Source: Aphis gossypii (lineage: Eukaryota; Arthropoda; Insecta; Hemiptera; Aphididae). Taken from it: a stretch of DNA of 64,000 nt. The number at the start of each line of letters is the position of its first letter. Position 1 is the stretch's first letter. This document shows, piece by piece, positions 14,139 to 27,327 of this stretch. The notes under the pieces were generated by a model. It was not told the origin of the DNA. It ran no database searches and saw only the letters and a program-made list of their open reading frames with translations. The DNA lies in the NCBI RefSeq assembly GCF_020184175.1, contig NC_065530.1, positions 27,257,260-27,321,259 of the forward strand. The letters run 5' to 3'. The translations under genes were made by a program, and so were the position numbers.

Positions 14139-17100
14139 GACGTCGCGGATGTTACCCGAACCCGCGGCGATGCGCCTCCGCAATAGTATAGTGTTGTAGG
14201 TTTGACAGTGATGGGTAAGTATTATACTATATGCAGATCGATAATATTGTTACGAAGAATAAAGCGTACGCATAAAATTTCAACGCGTTTTAATGATAAT
14301 ATATAGTATCGCGCGAAAATTTTTTTTAGGCACGATGTACTTACTGCACTTATACGGTGTACCGCGCAGACCGGCGAGACGAAGACGAATGTGCACCGCC
14401 GCCGTAGTGTTTCAGTGATTTTCGTGCGTAGTACACGACGATTTTCTACGGTGGAAATCTTTCACCGCGGCGACCAAGTGATTTCGGCAGCCTCGATGTT
14501 ATATATAATACCTATGTGTGTTTTCAATTCTCGGCGGACCGCGACCAATCGTTCTATTTTACCTGATCGTCCGACTATAATAACACACACGCATTAGACG
14601 TAGTACACATTTAGGCGCTCGCGCGTGTGTGTGAGTAATGTATATACATTATATACAGATCTGACGCAGTATCACGCGTTATAAAATATAATAAATAATA
14701 ACGATATTTTATGTCTAATATGCCGAACTGCCGACGAGACGAATATAACTTCTGTAGTCTGTCACCGCGACAATACAACTCGCAGTGACACGTAGCCGAA
14801 CATCCTTCAAATCTTTCGGATTTTCGTTTTGTTTGTACATTGTATATCAAGGTTTATTACGTAACATTTAATCTAGTATACAATATAATGTGATGTATAA
14901 TATACCGGCTCGGGAAACGCATCGCGTAAGATTTACGGATTTCTCTGCGCGTTAAATAATAATAAAATGTATATACGTTTAATTGCGTGACGACTTGACG
15001 TACCTCCATACATATATACCTATATATAATATATAATTAATAATAGTACAGCAGGATACCCCATACCCATACAACTATTATGAGTTATAATGCTCAGTAG
15101 TTATAAGTATATTACAGTGTCGGGTACCACGTAAGTTTAAATTAAAGAAATAAAAAAGTATTCAATTTTTCTACCAAACATAATATCGCAGGTATATACA
15201 TTGGACCTCTATGATTTGGGAATTATATAGTTTTAAATGTTTGATTTATAAAAAAAAAAAATAAAGAAATAAACTGTATAAATACATTTTTTTTCCCATA
15301 ATGTACAGTTAACTACACCGCATTTCGAATAATCGATTGTTTGAATTCATGTTGATTCTATTGTCCGGTTGGCCTACCTAGCTGTATCATTGATATTGAT
15401 AATTGTGTACATATTAAAAAAAAATGAACCAAATTAAAATGGAATTCTAAATTCTAATAAACATGTATCGTTTTTTAAGAGTTATATGTTTATTGTAATG
15501 ATAAAATAAAAGTTAAAATAATTAAATAACTGTAAAATATACAAATAATAAAACTAAGCTCAAAGGTATAGCAAGCTTTAAATAATATTATTTTATAATA
15601 CCGTCTTTCGTTTAGATTTTTGAAGAAACGGTGTCAATCGCAGTACATCTAAAGTATAGTGCTATACTTTTCGTACACATATTATTATAAGATGCATGTG
15701 AGTGGCCGAGTTATCCTGTAATCTTAAGGTTAATATTTCAATATATTTAATAAAATATATTCTTCCACGTGAGATTGGCCAATTATATTATACTATTATT
15801 TAATATCTTACAATGTTTAGTATCTACTATATTTGCCATAATCGATATTGTAAACAGATTTAAAGTCTTCGAAACTTCATATTTATGTCATAGTGACAAT
15901 TATTCTGCAATTGATATTGCATGCTTCTTGGTTTTTAATATATTTTTATATAAATTTGTATAATAAAACTTAAAATAATGAAACAGTTCTATTCACGCTG
16001 CTACTTAGAACTATTGGAAATCGACTGGTTCTTCAGATAATAACTAATTATACATTTATACGTTTTCCGCCTTTAATTTTTTTATTTTTTTACAAAAACT
16101 AAACGACATAAACACTTTCGTGAATACAACAATATTCAAACATTTACAAATTATGCACAGAGTCACCTATTTATATGCCATGTTTATGCATATATTGTAT
16201 TATTTAGTTGGTGCGCAAGTAGTCTTATCGGTCTCGTTTTGCTCATGTTTTGATACATATATTATAAATACAAGAAAAAATGCATTCGCGGATACAAATA
16301 ATAATCGATGAATCTATACACTATAATGACGAATTGACCTGATTTAGTTTGGCGATTTCCTTAAACGGTCAAGGCCGTGACCGACTATAGTGAGTGTGTA
16401 TTCACGTTTTTTCCGATTTGACCAAGATGATCGAATAGGTTTTCACGGTCCATCTAAGCCCGTGAAATATGCGAAAAATCGTGTAACGCACTACGCACAG
16501 TATAAGTAACCTAGACAAAAAAAAAAAAATAACCAAGAATAAGTGTGCTGTAGCCGATAAATATAAGTATATAGGTTCAAAATACGTGGGAGATCATCAA
16601 TTAATATTTTTGGAAGGCTCCGTTAGGGGTTTGGAAAAATTTTGCACCACAAAAACTCAATATAGAAAAAAAATCAAGGTAAAATCCAAAAATATAATCT
16701 AAACCATGTATAATGCAAAAATAAAAAACAATAATTAACAAATCTACTAGATGTGTGTAATAATAAATCGAATAAATATTATGAACATGGAAAATCTGCC
16801 AATGACAAAAATGACAGATCTTGATTTTAATCGCAACATCATTCAAATTATTACGCTATGATTAATACACGTGCTATCTTAATTAGTATGTTCAGATGAG
16901 TCTTAATTTTTCTCAAATCAGACTCATAGACTATCGAAAATTTCAGTGTTGGGGTTTTTCTGATACACCTATACATATGTATAATCTTAATTAAAATTCA
17001 TTGTATGTAGAATCACTTTCAGTTTAAATACTTTTCATTACTAATATTATATAATTTGTTTCAAATTTTTATTTAAATTTACTTAAATACTTTGTAGCAT

Positions 17101-17487
17101 TTAAAAATACTTACTTTTTACTTGTCCTGCATTTACCGTCAAGCTGCAAAGTACAGCTATACTGTTTAAAAATTGAACAATTTTTTGATTTTTTTTTTTT
17201 TTTGGAGTACCGAACATAAATGTATAGGCAAAGAATAACACGGAAGGTTCAAGACTTTAATGACTTTAACGTATATTTTATATTAACTAAATTTTTAATA
17301 CAATATATAATATAAATATCGTTTTACTACACAAACATCATTTTTTATTTTCACTTATATTTTTATTTTTGTTCAATATATCTCGAACCGAAACGTATAA
17401 TATATAATATAGTCGTGTTTCAAAACTTCAGGACAATAATTTTCATGACAAAATATAATAATATTAAGGAACCGAAAATAATATAGT

Positions 17488-17530
<43 letters not shown>

Positions 17531-20397
17531 TTATAATGTAATAATATAATATTAACATCGAATATCTAGACAATTGTTTCCCAAAAAATTTTTACAATGG
17601 TAATAATAATATATTATATACTTTTTAAATACATTTTTGTTCCAATTTATTAAATTTTTTTTTTTTTTTTGAGCAACTTAATACAAATAATAAAAATAAG
17701 TTTTTTTTTGGGGGGAGGACCGTATAATTTAGCATTAAAAGTGTAGCTTATATTATATAATATATATAAAAAAAAAAAACATACCACACGAAAAAAACTG
17801 AACAGATATATGTGTATAACATAAACTTAACACCAAAAGGAACACAATAGAAAAAAATCAAAATCAATTGTTTAATTTTAAAACTATAATTGATTTTTGT
17901 AACAATAGAAACATTTAAACATTCTGTCTGTATGAGTGTGTGTGTGTAAAACTGAAAACCGTACTATTATTATATGTATGTTGATTATTATTATTCTTAT
18001 TCAAATATTGTAAGACTAATATTCCAAACTACGTTTATAGTGTATATTTCATCCATTCATAAAAAAAAAAAAACACTGTCTAAATCCAGTAACTATTATG
18101 TAATGTAATTAATGTAATATTATTGAAAATGTAATAATGTATTATTGTTATAGTAATAATAATAATAATAATAATGAAAAAAGTCGTAGTGTACTGTAAC
18201 TATTGTAACATAAACATAGTCAGCAAAAAACGGAAAACTAAATTATAACGATAAAACTACTTTTATAAATTGTTAATTGCAATATTATTAAAAGCTGATA
18301 AAATAAAACGGCAAAATGAAAACTCAACTGGGCATGAAAAAAAAAATTATAAAAATAAACGTTAACGTATAATAAGGTAGGTACGTGTACAAATAGCGGG
18401 TGAAAAATAAACAATAATAATTATAAAACTAGGTCGAAATAGTTTTGTAAATTTAAACATATTATTTTGTAAAAAAAAAAAAAAACAACAAACAAAATAA
18501 TAAATAATAATAATAAAGGTAATCACTTTGAAAGTGAGCATTTACATTCATTATCAATCAAACAAAAATAAAAATAGGTATAACATAGTGAATTCGACTA
18601 TCAACATTAAAATATTGAAAAACATATTCAAGATGAAAGTAAAACTTAATAAAAAAAAAAAGGGGGGGGGGAAATAACCATTGAACCGTTTTATTTATCT
18701 CAAACTGTATTTATTATCATTATTATGTTATCGTTATATGGTTATTAATAATATGGTATTATTTATTTGTATTTAAAACGGCACTAAAAGTATCCTACGA
18801 ACTATATGTATTTGTATTACACCTATTAGCTAAATAATATCCAACGGATTATAACTGATTATCAGTTTTAAAATAAATAAACAATTAAAAGAAAAAAATA
18901 CAGATTCGACGAATCTGCGTCTGGGTATATATTATGATGTTATTGGTCCATTGCACGTTCGGGTCCCGCGCCGGACGTCCCCGAAAAACGACAAGTGTCT
19001 GTAGTACTCGTGTACGGTAATGGTTGTATGAAAGTATAAGTAATAGGTAGGTACTTAATTAGAGTCGCGACCTGCGATAACGTTAGGATTCGCGTACATA
19101 AAAATTACCGTAGCGACGAATAACGGTTGTTGTGGACGGCCGGGGGACGGATATAATAATATCATGGAGAAAGTGAAACCAAAAATTCGATAACATTTCA
19201 GTATCATTCGATCCGAAATTTTGAACTATACTAGCAATGGCTTAATGTGTGTGTGTGTGGCCGGAAACTTTCCGGTTTGGGCTATTGTATAATATAGTAA
19301 ATACGCACAGCAAATAATATCATATTAAGTGCGGTGCGTACATATATTATTATTGTATTCGGACCTATCCGCTAAATGAATATATTATTATATTGAAATC
19401 TGCGAGAAAATCTTGCATAATGAGTGTTTGTGTCTGTGATACACAGCGATAGCGTGTATTTGGGCTATTGTAAATATTATATATTTATATTGTGTGTGTG
19501 TGTGTGAAATACGCGATTTACTCGGAGTCTGCAGGAAAATCGTTCGCTGCAGAGGTTCCGCCGTACATCGATAGCTGAAATCGAGACGCGATCGCGTATT
19601 TTTTGTCTATTGATCGGTTTGATTATTGTTTGAATTTCGTATCTGTGTCATCCGTCAAATGGTACTGAGAGATTATAATAGAAACATGTGTGGTTTATAT
19701 AATCATAATATATTATGTACGCTCGTTTACATATTATAATGTGGTATTATAATATTGTTGTATGTGGTGTATGTGTTTATGTGTGTACATATTATTATAT
19801 ACCGCAGCTCGTTCGTCTCAGAGAATTAAACGAAAATAGAATTTGTATTTTTCCTTTATTTTATTGCACGAGATTGTTTTGATTGGCATGTTGACGGGTA
19901 AAAAAAAAACAAACAATAATATTAATAATAATTATAAACAAATAAAAAAATCACATAATATAATATTTTTGTCCTCCTGCTCCCTACTCTCGAGGTAAGA
20001 ATTAAGCGCACGTGTATTTGTATTTTTATACTTGAACGAGGAAAAAAATAAAATCAAAGGAATTACAAACGAATTTTGTTCGGCAAAACGATATATTCCA
20101 GAAAAATGACGAAGAGAACACGACAGCCGCTTTTTGCATTGGTTTCACGCGGACTACATAAACACGGTGAGCCTATCATTTTTATGTATATAAGATGATA
20201 TTCGTATTGTTATCCTCGTGATATGAACGTATGGGAGGTATAACCCGGACGGGTTGTAAGCGCCATACGCGGGGGAGAGAACTAGGGTCTGATATTTCGT
20301 AAAACATCGTTACCATTTTATTATTTAATTATTACATTATTATGTACAGGGTTGGCTATTCAGAAAATATTTTGTTTTTTTCAATTTTTTTTCATTG
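14139..20397. other. Non-coding between the two genes; may include distal 3' UTR
   Basis: A CpG-richer part at about 14340-14560 could be promoter sequence for the leftward gene. From about 15000 on it is AT-rich with poly-A/T tracts. Microsatellites: AAT at about 17488-17525 and 18151-18174, GT at about 19492-19506. A GC-richer island lies at about 18900-19170. No coding frame is convincing. The right part may be a long 3' UTR of the zinc-finger gene. Confidence 0.55.
17488..17525. repeat. AAT microsatellite
   Basis: About twelve AAT units followed by an A run. Confidence 0.95.
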
Positions 20398-21632
20398 TAT
20401 TTACAAGTAAATAAATAAAATAAAAATGTCTGTTCTACTATTATCACTATCATATTATTATTATGTACAAGATTGCGCGCTCTGTCGTGTTGTCATAAGA
20501 AATTCAATGTTGAGGGAGGAAAATGCAGTGTATTTGTGAGAGTATGTTTTTCATTTTATTTACATGCTAATTATTATTACACGGTGTTTATTTCCTAAGC
20601 TTAAGTCTCCGAAAATATTTTTTCGTACAAGATGCTTTTGATGGGGGTAATTTGCATATGTGTGATCTACCCTACGACACGTCTGGGAGTCATATAAATT
20701 ATAAATGTGTTATTTCATAAGAAATTCCTTACCGTAGAAATAATATTACATGATAATAATCGTATTAAAATTAAGTAAACCAAGTGAATAATGAGTTTAT
20801 TTTTACTAAAAAAAAAAACTATTTAAACACCGAATAAATTAAAATTGCAAAAACCCCTTGGATGAAAATTAAAACTAAAATAAATATAAATTAACAGTAA
20901 AAATGATTTGAATGTTTATAAGTAAATAATAATATTTTCGGAACCTAAATGTTGCTTTATATTATACGTTATTCGGATCAATCGTAGAGCGATCCGTATA
21001 AATTGGATTTATCGATTTAAATGTATTTTGTTTTTACACAACTCACGTAAAAAACCACAAATATTATACATGACTGTACAACAAAAATTTGCTAAACGAC
21101 GTTTTTTAAAAAACAGTTAATTTTTAAAATCGCAATTACGTAATATTAATTAAAGTATGTACAATTATTTACAAAGTCGACACACAAGTCGTCGTCGAAG
21201 TAAGTGCTCATGACACGGTCGACGACGACGACGACGAGAACGTGTCTTTCAGTGGGACAATTATTATCGTTTTGGTAAAAATAAAATTATTATTCTTATG
21301 ATGATAATAATAATAATATTGAGTAAAGTAATACGCCTAGTAATTAATATAATAGTATGGTTATAATAGTAAATAAATATCGTAAATACAATAATAATAA
21401 ATAATCATGTGCGCGCGCTGCAGCAGGTCCGCCGTTGAGCTTTGGGAGATGGATGTGGTGGTGGTGGCGGCGGGTGTTTGTGGATGAGACAACAGTTGTA
21501 TAATAGCGTATAATAACAAAATAGTGGGCCAGTAGCCAGTGGTGACGGTGGAGGGAGTGGATTTGGTGGACGTGAGACGGCCGAGGGGAGGGTAGTTTAG
21601 AGGTCCTCTCGTCGTTAATAGTAACTGAACTC
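20398..21632 (-). other. Probable start of 3' UTR of the zinc-finger gene
   Basis: This lies directly downstream of the stop codon on the minus strand and has no open frame of note. Three minus-strand copies of TGTAAATA, the Pumilio-type word, occur at 21166-21173, 20557-20564 and 20398-20405. AATAAA words are too frequent in this AT-rich DNA to choose a polyadenylation site. That it is UTR is inferred from position only. Confidence 0.45.
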
Positions 21633-22191
21633 TCATGGGTTGATGTGACCCTGTTGGGTGTTACCAAAAGTGAAGCCCAGAGCCCTCGGGTCACCACCGT
21701 GCAGCCTTAGCGCCTGTTCGAGCCGCTGTTCCTGGAGCCTGAGCGCCTCCGAGAGGTCGGGCGACACTTGCCCCTGGTGGTGGTAAGGGTTCTGTCCGTT
21801 CATCAGCTGCCCCTGCGCCATGGCGTTGTAGTTAATCGCTACGTTCTGCTGCGGCTGATGCGCATTCTGCTGTTGCACCGAAGACTGTCGGTTCTGCAGT
21901 TCGGGCGCCTGCTGTTGGCCGGACGAAGCGGCCACGGCTTGCGAGACGGCCAACCTGAGCGCCGCCTCCGCCTGAGACCTGAGTATGGCCTCCTGCATGC
22001 GCAACGTGGGTGAGCTCTGCTCGTGGTTGGACTGTTGGTGGTGGTGGAGCATGGACTGATGGCCGGACTGTTGGTGGTGTCCGCCACCGAGGCCATCCAC
22101 CATGGACGACATGGAAGCCCGGACGGCCGCGTTCATGGCCATCTGGACGGCCGATTGCATAGAGTTTACTGACGAGTTTGAACCGGAACCA
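21633..22191 (-). CDS. Zinc-finger gene, last coding exon 8 and stop
   Basis: Completes Ser789 and encodes residues 790-974, ending GHINP and a TGA stop at 21635-21633. The acceptor is TTGTTCGACAG before 22191. Composition is Ser/Met/Gln/His-rich, with three related amphipathic pieces (EAALRLAV, EALRLQEQ, QALRLHGG) that may form short helices. No catalytic or known binding domain is visible. The open frame continues into the upstream intron, but the phase-2 join to exon 7 supports the acceptor chosen. Confidence 0.9.
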
Positions 22192-22507
22192 CTGTCGAAC
22201 AAAAAATAGCACATCCGTTTTAATACACATTCGTCACATGTAAAGTGCCACCCTCTTTTGATCGACATCAGCCGGAAAAAAATATCATGTCTTTACCACT
22301 CCCCCTATCCCCCGGGTCACTAGAATTGAACATTATAAATACCTGGAAGTCGTGACCAACGGATTTTGGTGCATGGCATTCGACTGGGTGATGCGCATGG
22401 CTGCCGCAGCGAGGTTGGCCGCGGCCGCTTGCACCACGGACGCTGGGGTCGGAGGCGCAGATCGCGGTGAGTGCGATGGCGACGGCGGGTTCTGCTGGAG
22501 TTGCTGT

Positions 22508-22569
<62 letters not shown>

Positions 22570-25500
22570 TTGCTGCTGCTGTTGCTGTTGAACCTGCGAA
22601 ACAGCCGCATGAGCCTGCTGTTGGCTCATGAACAGTGCGGCAGCCCGCTGTAGGTCGTTGGCGTTGTACTGGGGTTGTTGGTTCATGTACTGGTGACCTC
22701 CGTTACCACTTACTGCGCGTCAAACAAACGGAAAAAATGTTGAAAATATTTTCGAAAACGAACTACGTTAACGCGTCAGGCAGACGGGGCGGTATATAGG
22801 TAATAGCAGAAGGTTATAATATAATAGTGTTATATACTCACTCATGCCTCCGGTCCGTGCTGCCATTAGCTCGGCCAACTTCATGGCCGTAGGATTGTTG
22901 TTGTTGTTGTTATTGTTGTTGTTTGTCGTCGTGTTGTTGTTGTTGTGGTGCAACACCAACGGTATTTGATTGTCGGCCGGCGAGACGGACAGCCGGCCGC
23001 CCGTGGGAACGACGACGTTACCGCCTGCCGCAGCCGCCGCCGCGGCCGCGGCCACCGCGGCGACCACGGAGTTATTGGTACCAGTGCCCACCGAACCCGT
23101 GGAACCAGCTCCACTGGGACCGTCCATCTCGCCGTTGTTCGACGAAGACGAATCCGAGTGGACGGAATGAGGCGACGCGGGACCGCCCATGCTGTTGGTG
23201 GCCGTCACGGCGGCCAGGAAGTTTTCCCGTTCCCTGCGCTCGGCCGCCGCTCTGCTCAGCACGTACTGAGCGGCGAACTGATGTTTGGGATCCATGCGCA
23301 TGTGTTCCATGTGTGTCAACAGGCCTGTGCAACGAAAACGCGAGTTATAAAAAAAAAATTGTACGTCGGCCGGCAGTGACGGTGCTGCACATAAATCTAT
23401 ATATAGTTAATGATAAATTGCGGTGCATAAAAAAATTGATTTGTTTCGTATATTATATTATACGCATGTGATTATAAATTTTTTTTTTCCCTCAGTCGGC
23501 GCAACATATGACGAGATTTATGCGACGTGCGCGCCGTAAATCAGTTATCATCGCGATGTTGCACCGCTAACACGGCACTGCACTATGTTTTAGCGATGGT
23601 CATTATTTTGTTCGTACAAACCGGAATTCGAATTAAAGATTTACAATCCTATATAAGCTCGGATCCGATCCATTGAGATCCAGGTGTACACATACGTATT
23701 ATGTGTTTATTATAAAATATATAATATATATATTATATATTATACATACATATTATAATAATATGTGTAAGAGACTATCGTAAAACAAATCTAGATATAA
23801 TATCGCATACACGATACGTTTAAAAATATAAAGGTATGATGAAGAATGAATTCGAAAAAATATTTTAATTTAACAATAAATTACTATGATATATATTATA
23901 TTTGTAATTCGGTAAACTTAAAGGTTTCAACAACTCGATAAAAAAATGAATTTACGTATATCCTTAAATCTGAACGTCACTGATATGAATCGATCAGGAC
24001 TTAAAAATGGCCACACTATAAAACGCATTGACTCACCTGATTCGTGAGTGAATACGGCTTGACAAACAGAACACGGCCACATCCTGAGTTGGGCGTACTG
24101 TGCTGTTTCCGGGTGGCAAGCCAAATGTTTGCGGAGACTTCCTTCATTCACGTAGTGTTTACCACACACCGGGCACGGGTGATTGGCCGTTCGGCGTTTG
24201 GCCATATACGGACCAGTACCGATATCAGAGTAACCTGTGAAAAAAGATCAATGTGAAAAATGTTCACAATTTTCTCGAATATTTTGAAGATTTTCTCTTA
24301 ATGTCTGTTATATTGATATTGTATCACTCACTTTGAACGACGGCTTGCGACACGGTGGTCGGATCGTTGTGATGGACTTTCATGTGTTCGACCAGTGACT
24401 CGCTACCTAGGAACAGTTTATGGCACAGCGGACAAGACGTAGTACTCGCACCGCCCATCAAGGCGGCGTGTTGTTGGAGCACATCCATGCGAAGTTCAGC
24501 TTCCTGAAAATAAAAAAAATGTTCCTGAAAATAACAATAAAACATACGTCAGGTAACCAGTAATCAGCGAACCCGGAAGTACGCGCGTGTTCGGGACTTG
24601 TTGGCGGGGGAGACACTTTAAATTATAATATACACACAGCCGCCGCCATTGCACAGCGTGTTTCCTTTCCGCTTCGCGTGAAGGAACACAATACCAAAGT
24701 AGTCCCTTTGGACACACGTAGTATTAATCTACTATCTAGATATACAAAATACATATATTATACACACTCTTTCTTTCTCACACACACACACGCGCGTATA
24801 TTTATATTTGTAAATAAATATATCGTAGTCTATTGCGAGTTTCAATGGCCATTTTGAAAATAAAAAAAATAACTGTTTCCGTTTTGTTTTACGCGCCATT
24901 CTGGCCGTGGTATACATTCGTCGTACACGCATAAACCTGACCAACGCCACCGACGTCGCAAAATATACGCTCGGAAAGATCAAATTTATGGCACGCTGCT
25001 GTTTAGGCGACGGCGTGCTCAGATTTATCGTTATACACTCATGTATATTATATGCTCTAAAATTTACCGACCGGAGTTTATTGTCGCACAACAATAATAT
25101 TTTAATCGTTATTATTTTTTCCACCCCGTTTCGATATTATGTGCGACTAAAAATCATACGAGAACGAAACTATATTCTGGTTAAATATACGTATAAATAC
25201 ACAGTGTCTACATTTATACGCCATGATATTATATATTGTGTATTATTGTTGGCAATGGTGCGCAGTGGCTATACAGAACAATATAATGATATCGGCGCCT
25301 TGGGAGATGTGTCCGAGCAAAAAGTACTCGGCCGGGGAGGAGAAGTGGGCGACGAGTAAAGGGGATGGCAATAAAACAAACGTAATTTTAATTTTTAAAA
25401 GCCCTTCCGACTACTTGCAGCCCGGTGACTTTTATTAAAAGTCCGTCTGCGGCGTCGTCCAAGGAGCGGAGATTTACATTTTTATTAAATATTTTATAAA

Positions 25501-27296
25501 CAAAGTATAATTTATCGGTCTGAGTGTTCTCGAAAGTCGAAAGAATAGGCGCCCGCCTGGACTCGGGACACCGTTAATAATTACTAGCGGTTTTTGCACG
25601 TGATTTGTATACGGCTTTCGTCAAAGTATACATATATAGCTATCCAGTCCTTGTACACAGAATATATAGCCTGGTAATCTAATAGTGTTTTCTTAAATTA
25701 GCATTTTTTTCTTTTCGCAATGGCATATTATACAATATTAAACACGATAAGTGTTGTGGAATTAAAAAATAAAAACTAATTGAAATATCGTAATTGACCA
25801 ATAATGGGTTTTCAATAGTTCAATTCAGCACTGTGCCAATACTTAGGCATTTTAACAGAGATATAAATATAATTTTTGTTTTACCCGTATTCATTATATT
25901 TTTTGTTAATACCTGGTTTAAAAGTTTACTAACCCAACCGCTGACGAGTCATTTGAATATTTAATGTTGTGTATTTTTTATACGAAAAACTATAATCGCG
26001 TAAGTACACATTTACCAAAAGCGAACGAAAAATGTCATTATTAAACATTAAATTCACCGTGACCATTACCATTTCCAATATAAACTTTATATTAATGCCA
26101 AATACTTTTACTTTGCGTACCTAAATGATTTATGCACCTTTATTGCATAAAACTAATATTTTCTTCGTGAATTTTATCGTTTTGCATGGCGACGCACTGA
26201 ATTAAATTATTTATAATAAATGTCATACAGAATGCTTTGCTGCAATATGATTTACCTACGTATTTTCTTATCACGCAACTTATAGCCGACCAGTTTTTAA
26301 ATTATCTAGGTCTTACAATTTTGACTGAATTGAAAATAGATTTAATTATATGTATTAAAAAAAAAAACAAGCGAAAAACAAAAATACACTTAGAAAGAGT
26401 GAGTGAGATGGAGAAAAATATGCGATTATAAACCCTTGTTCCGCGAAAAGTACTTAAAAAATGATTATGTACGAAAATAACGTTTTCAAAAAGAAAGGAT
26501 TATTGTATAATAATAATATGACGGGGGAGACGACTACGATGAAATTGGAAAAATTAATGGAATTCCAGTGCGCAGATCCACTCGGTATACACATAATCAT
26601 AACCGTTATCGGCTGCTTTAAATGAAAAACGGGTTGGCATATTATATTATAATAATAAAAATTGTAATAATTAGACGTAGCATAGTCGTACGGCGCGTTA
26701 TAATAATATTATTGGAGCTAGTGCGCGTACGCTGTACAAATAAAAATAATTATAACTGACGTCATTATATATTTTTTTTTATTGGCACACGACTAAAAAA
26801 CAATACGCGACGATGGTCTCCGCGGCGGACGCCTCGACGCACGTATAAATTAATAATATTATGTTATAAAATGAGCCCTAAACGACATTTTTTATCGTAA
26901 TTTTATCCCGTACCGTTGCCATCTCTATGCGATATTATATACGTTATTATACCTACTATAATATAATATTGTGTTCAGCTGTTGTATACAGTCGTACAAC
27001 TATCTAGCAAAACGTACACGGCACACGCACACGCACGCACGCACGTGAATACTCGAACTGTAGAGAAAAATGCGGTTAAACTTTCCACGGTTTTTCGTGT
27101 ACACGCCGCCGTTTCCCCGTCATCGTTGTCGTCGTCGTTCCATTTACGGAAAGTGGTCTACGGCGACACGAGCGTCCGCGCGCGGTGTATTGCCCGCCGC
27201 AAAATTTATGGCCTCTTATTAGAATATCATGTGCGCGCGGCTTCGCTATATAATATACAATATAATATATATAGGTATATAAGTAGGAACACACAT

Positions 27297-27327
<31 letters not shown>

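Noticed and set aside
22352..22653. Plus-strand poly-Cys and poly-Leu frames
   Set aside because: Reverse-strand readings of the second polyQ tract.
22838..22842. Alternative donor four bases beyond the chosen end of exon 6
   Set aside because: Its GTATAT is a poorer match than GTGAGT and would break the frame into exon 7.
24907..25359. Plus-strand open frame of 150 codons
   Set aside because: It starts with GTG, lies inside an intron of the opposite-strand gene, and has no domain, composition or splice context of a real protein.
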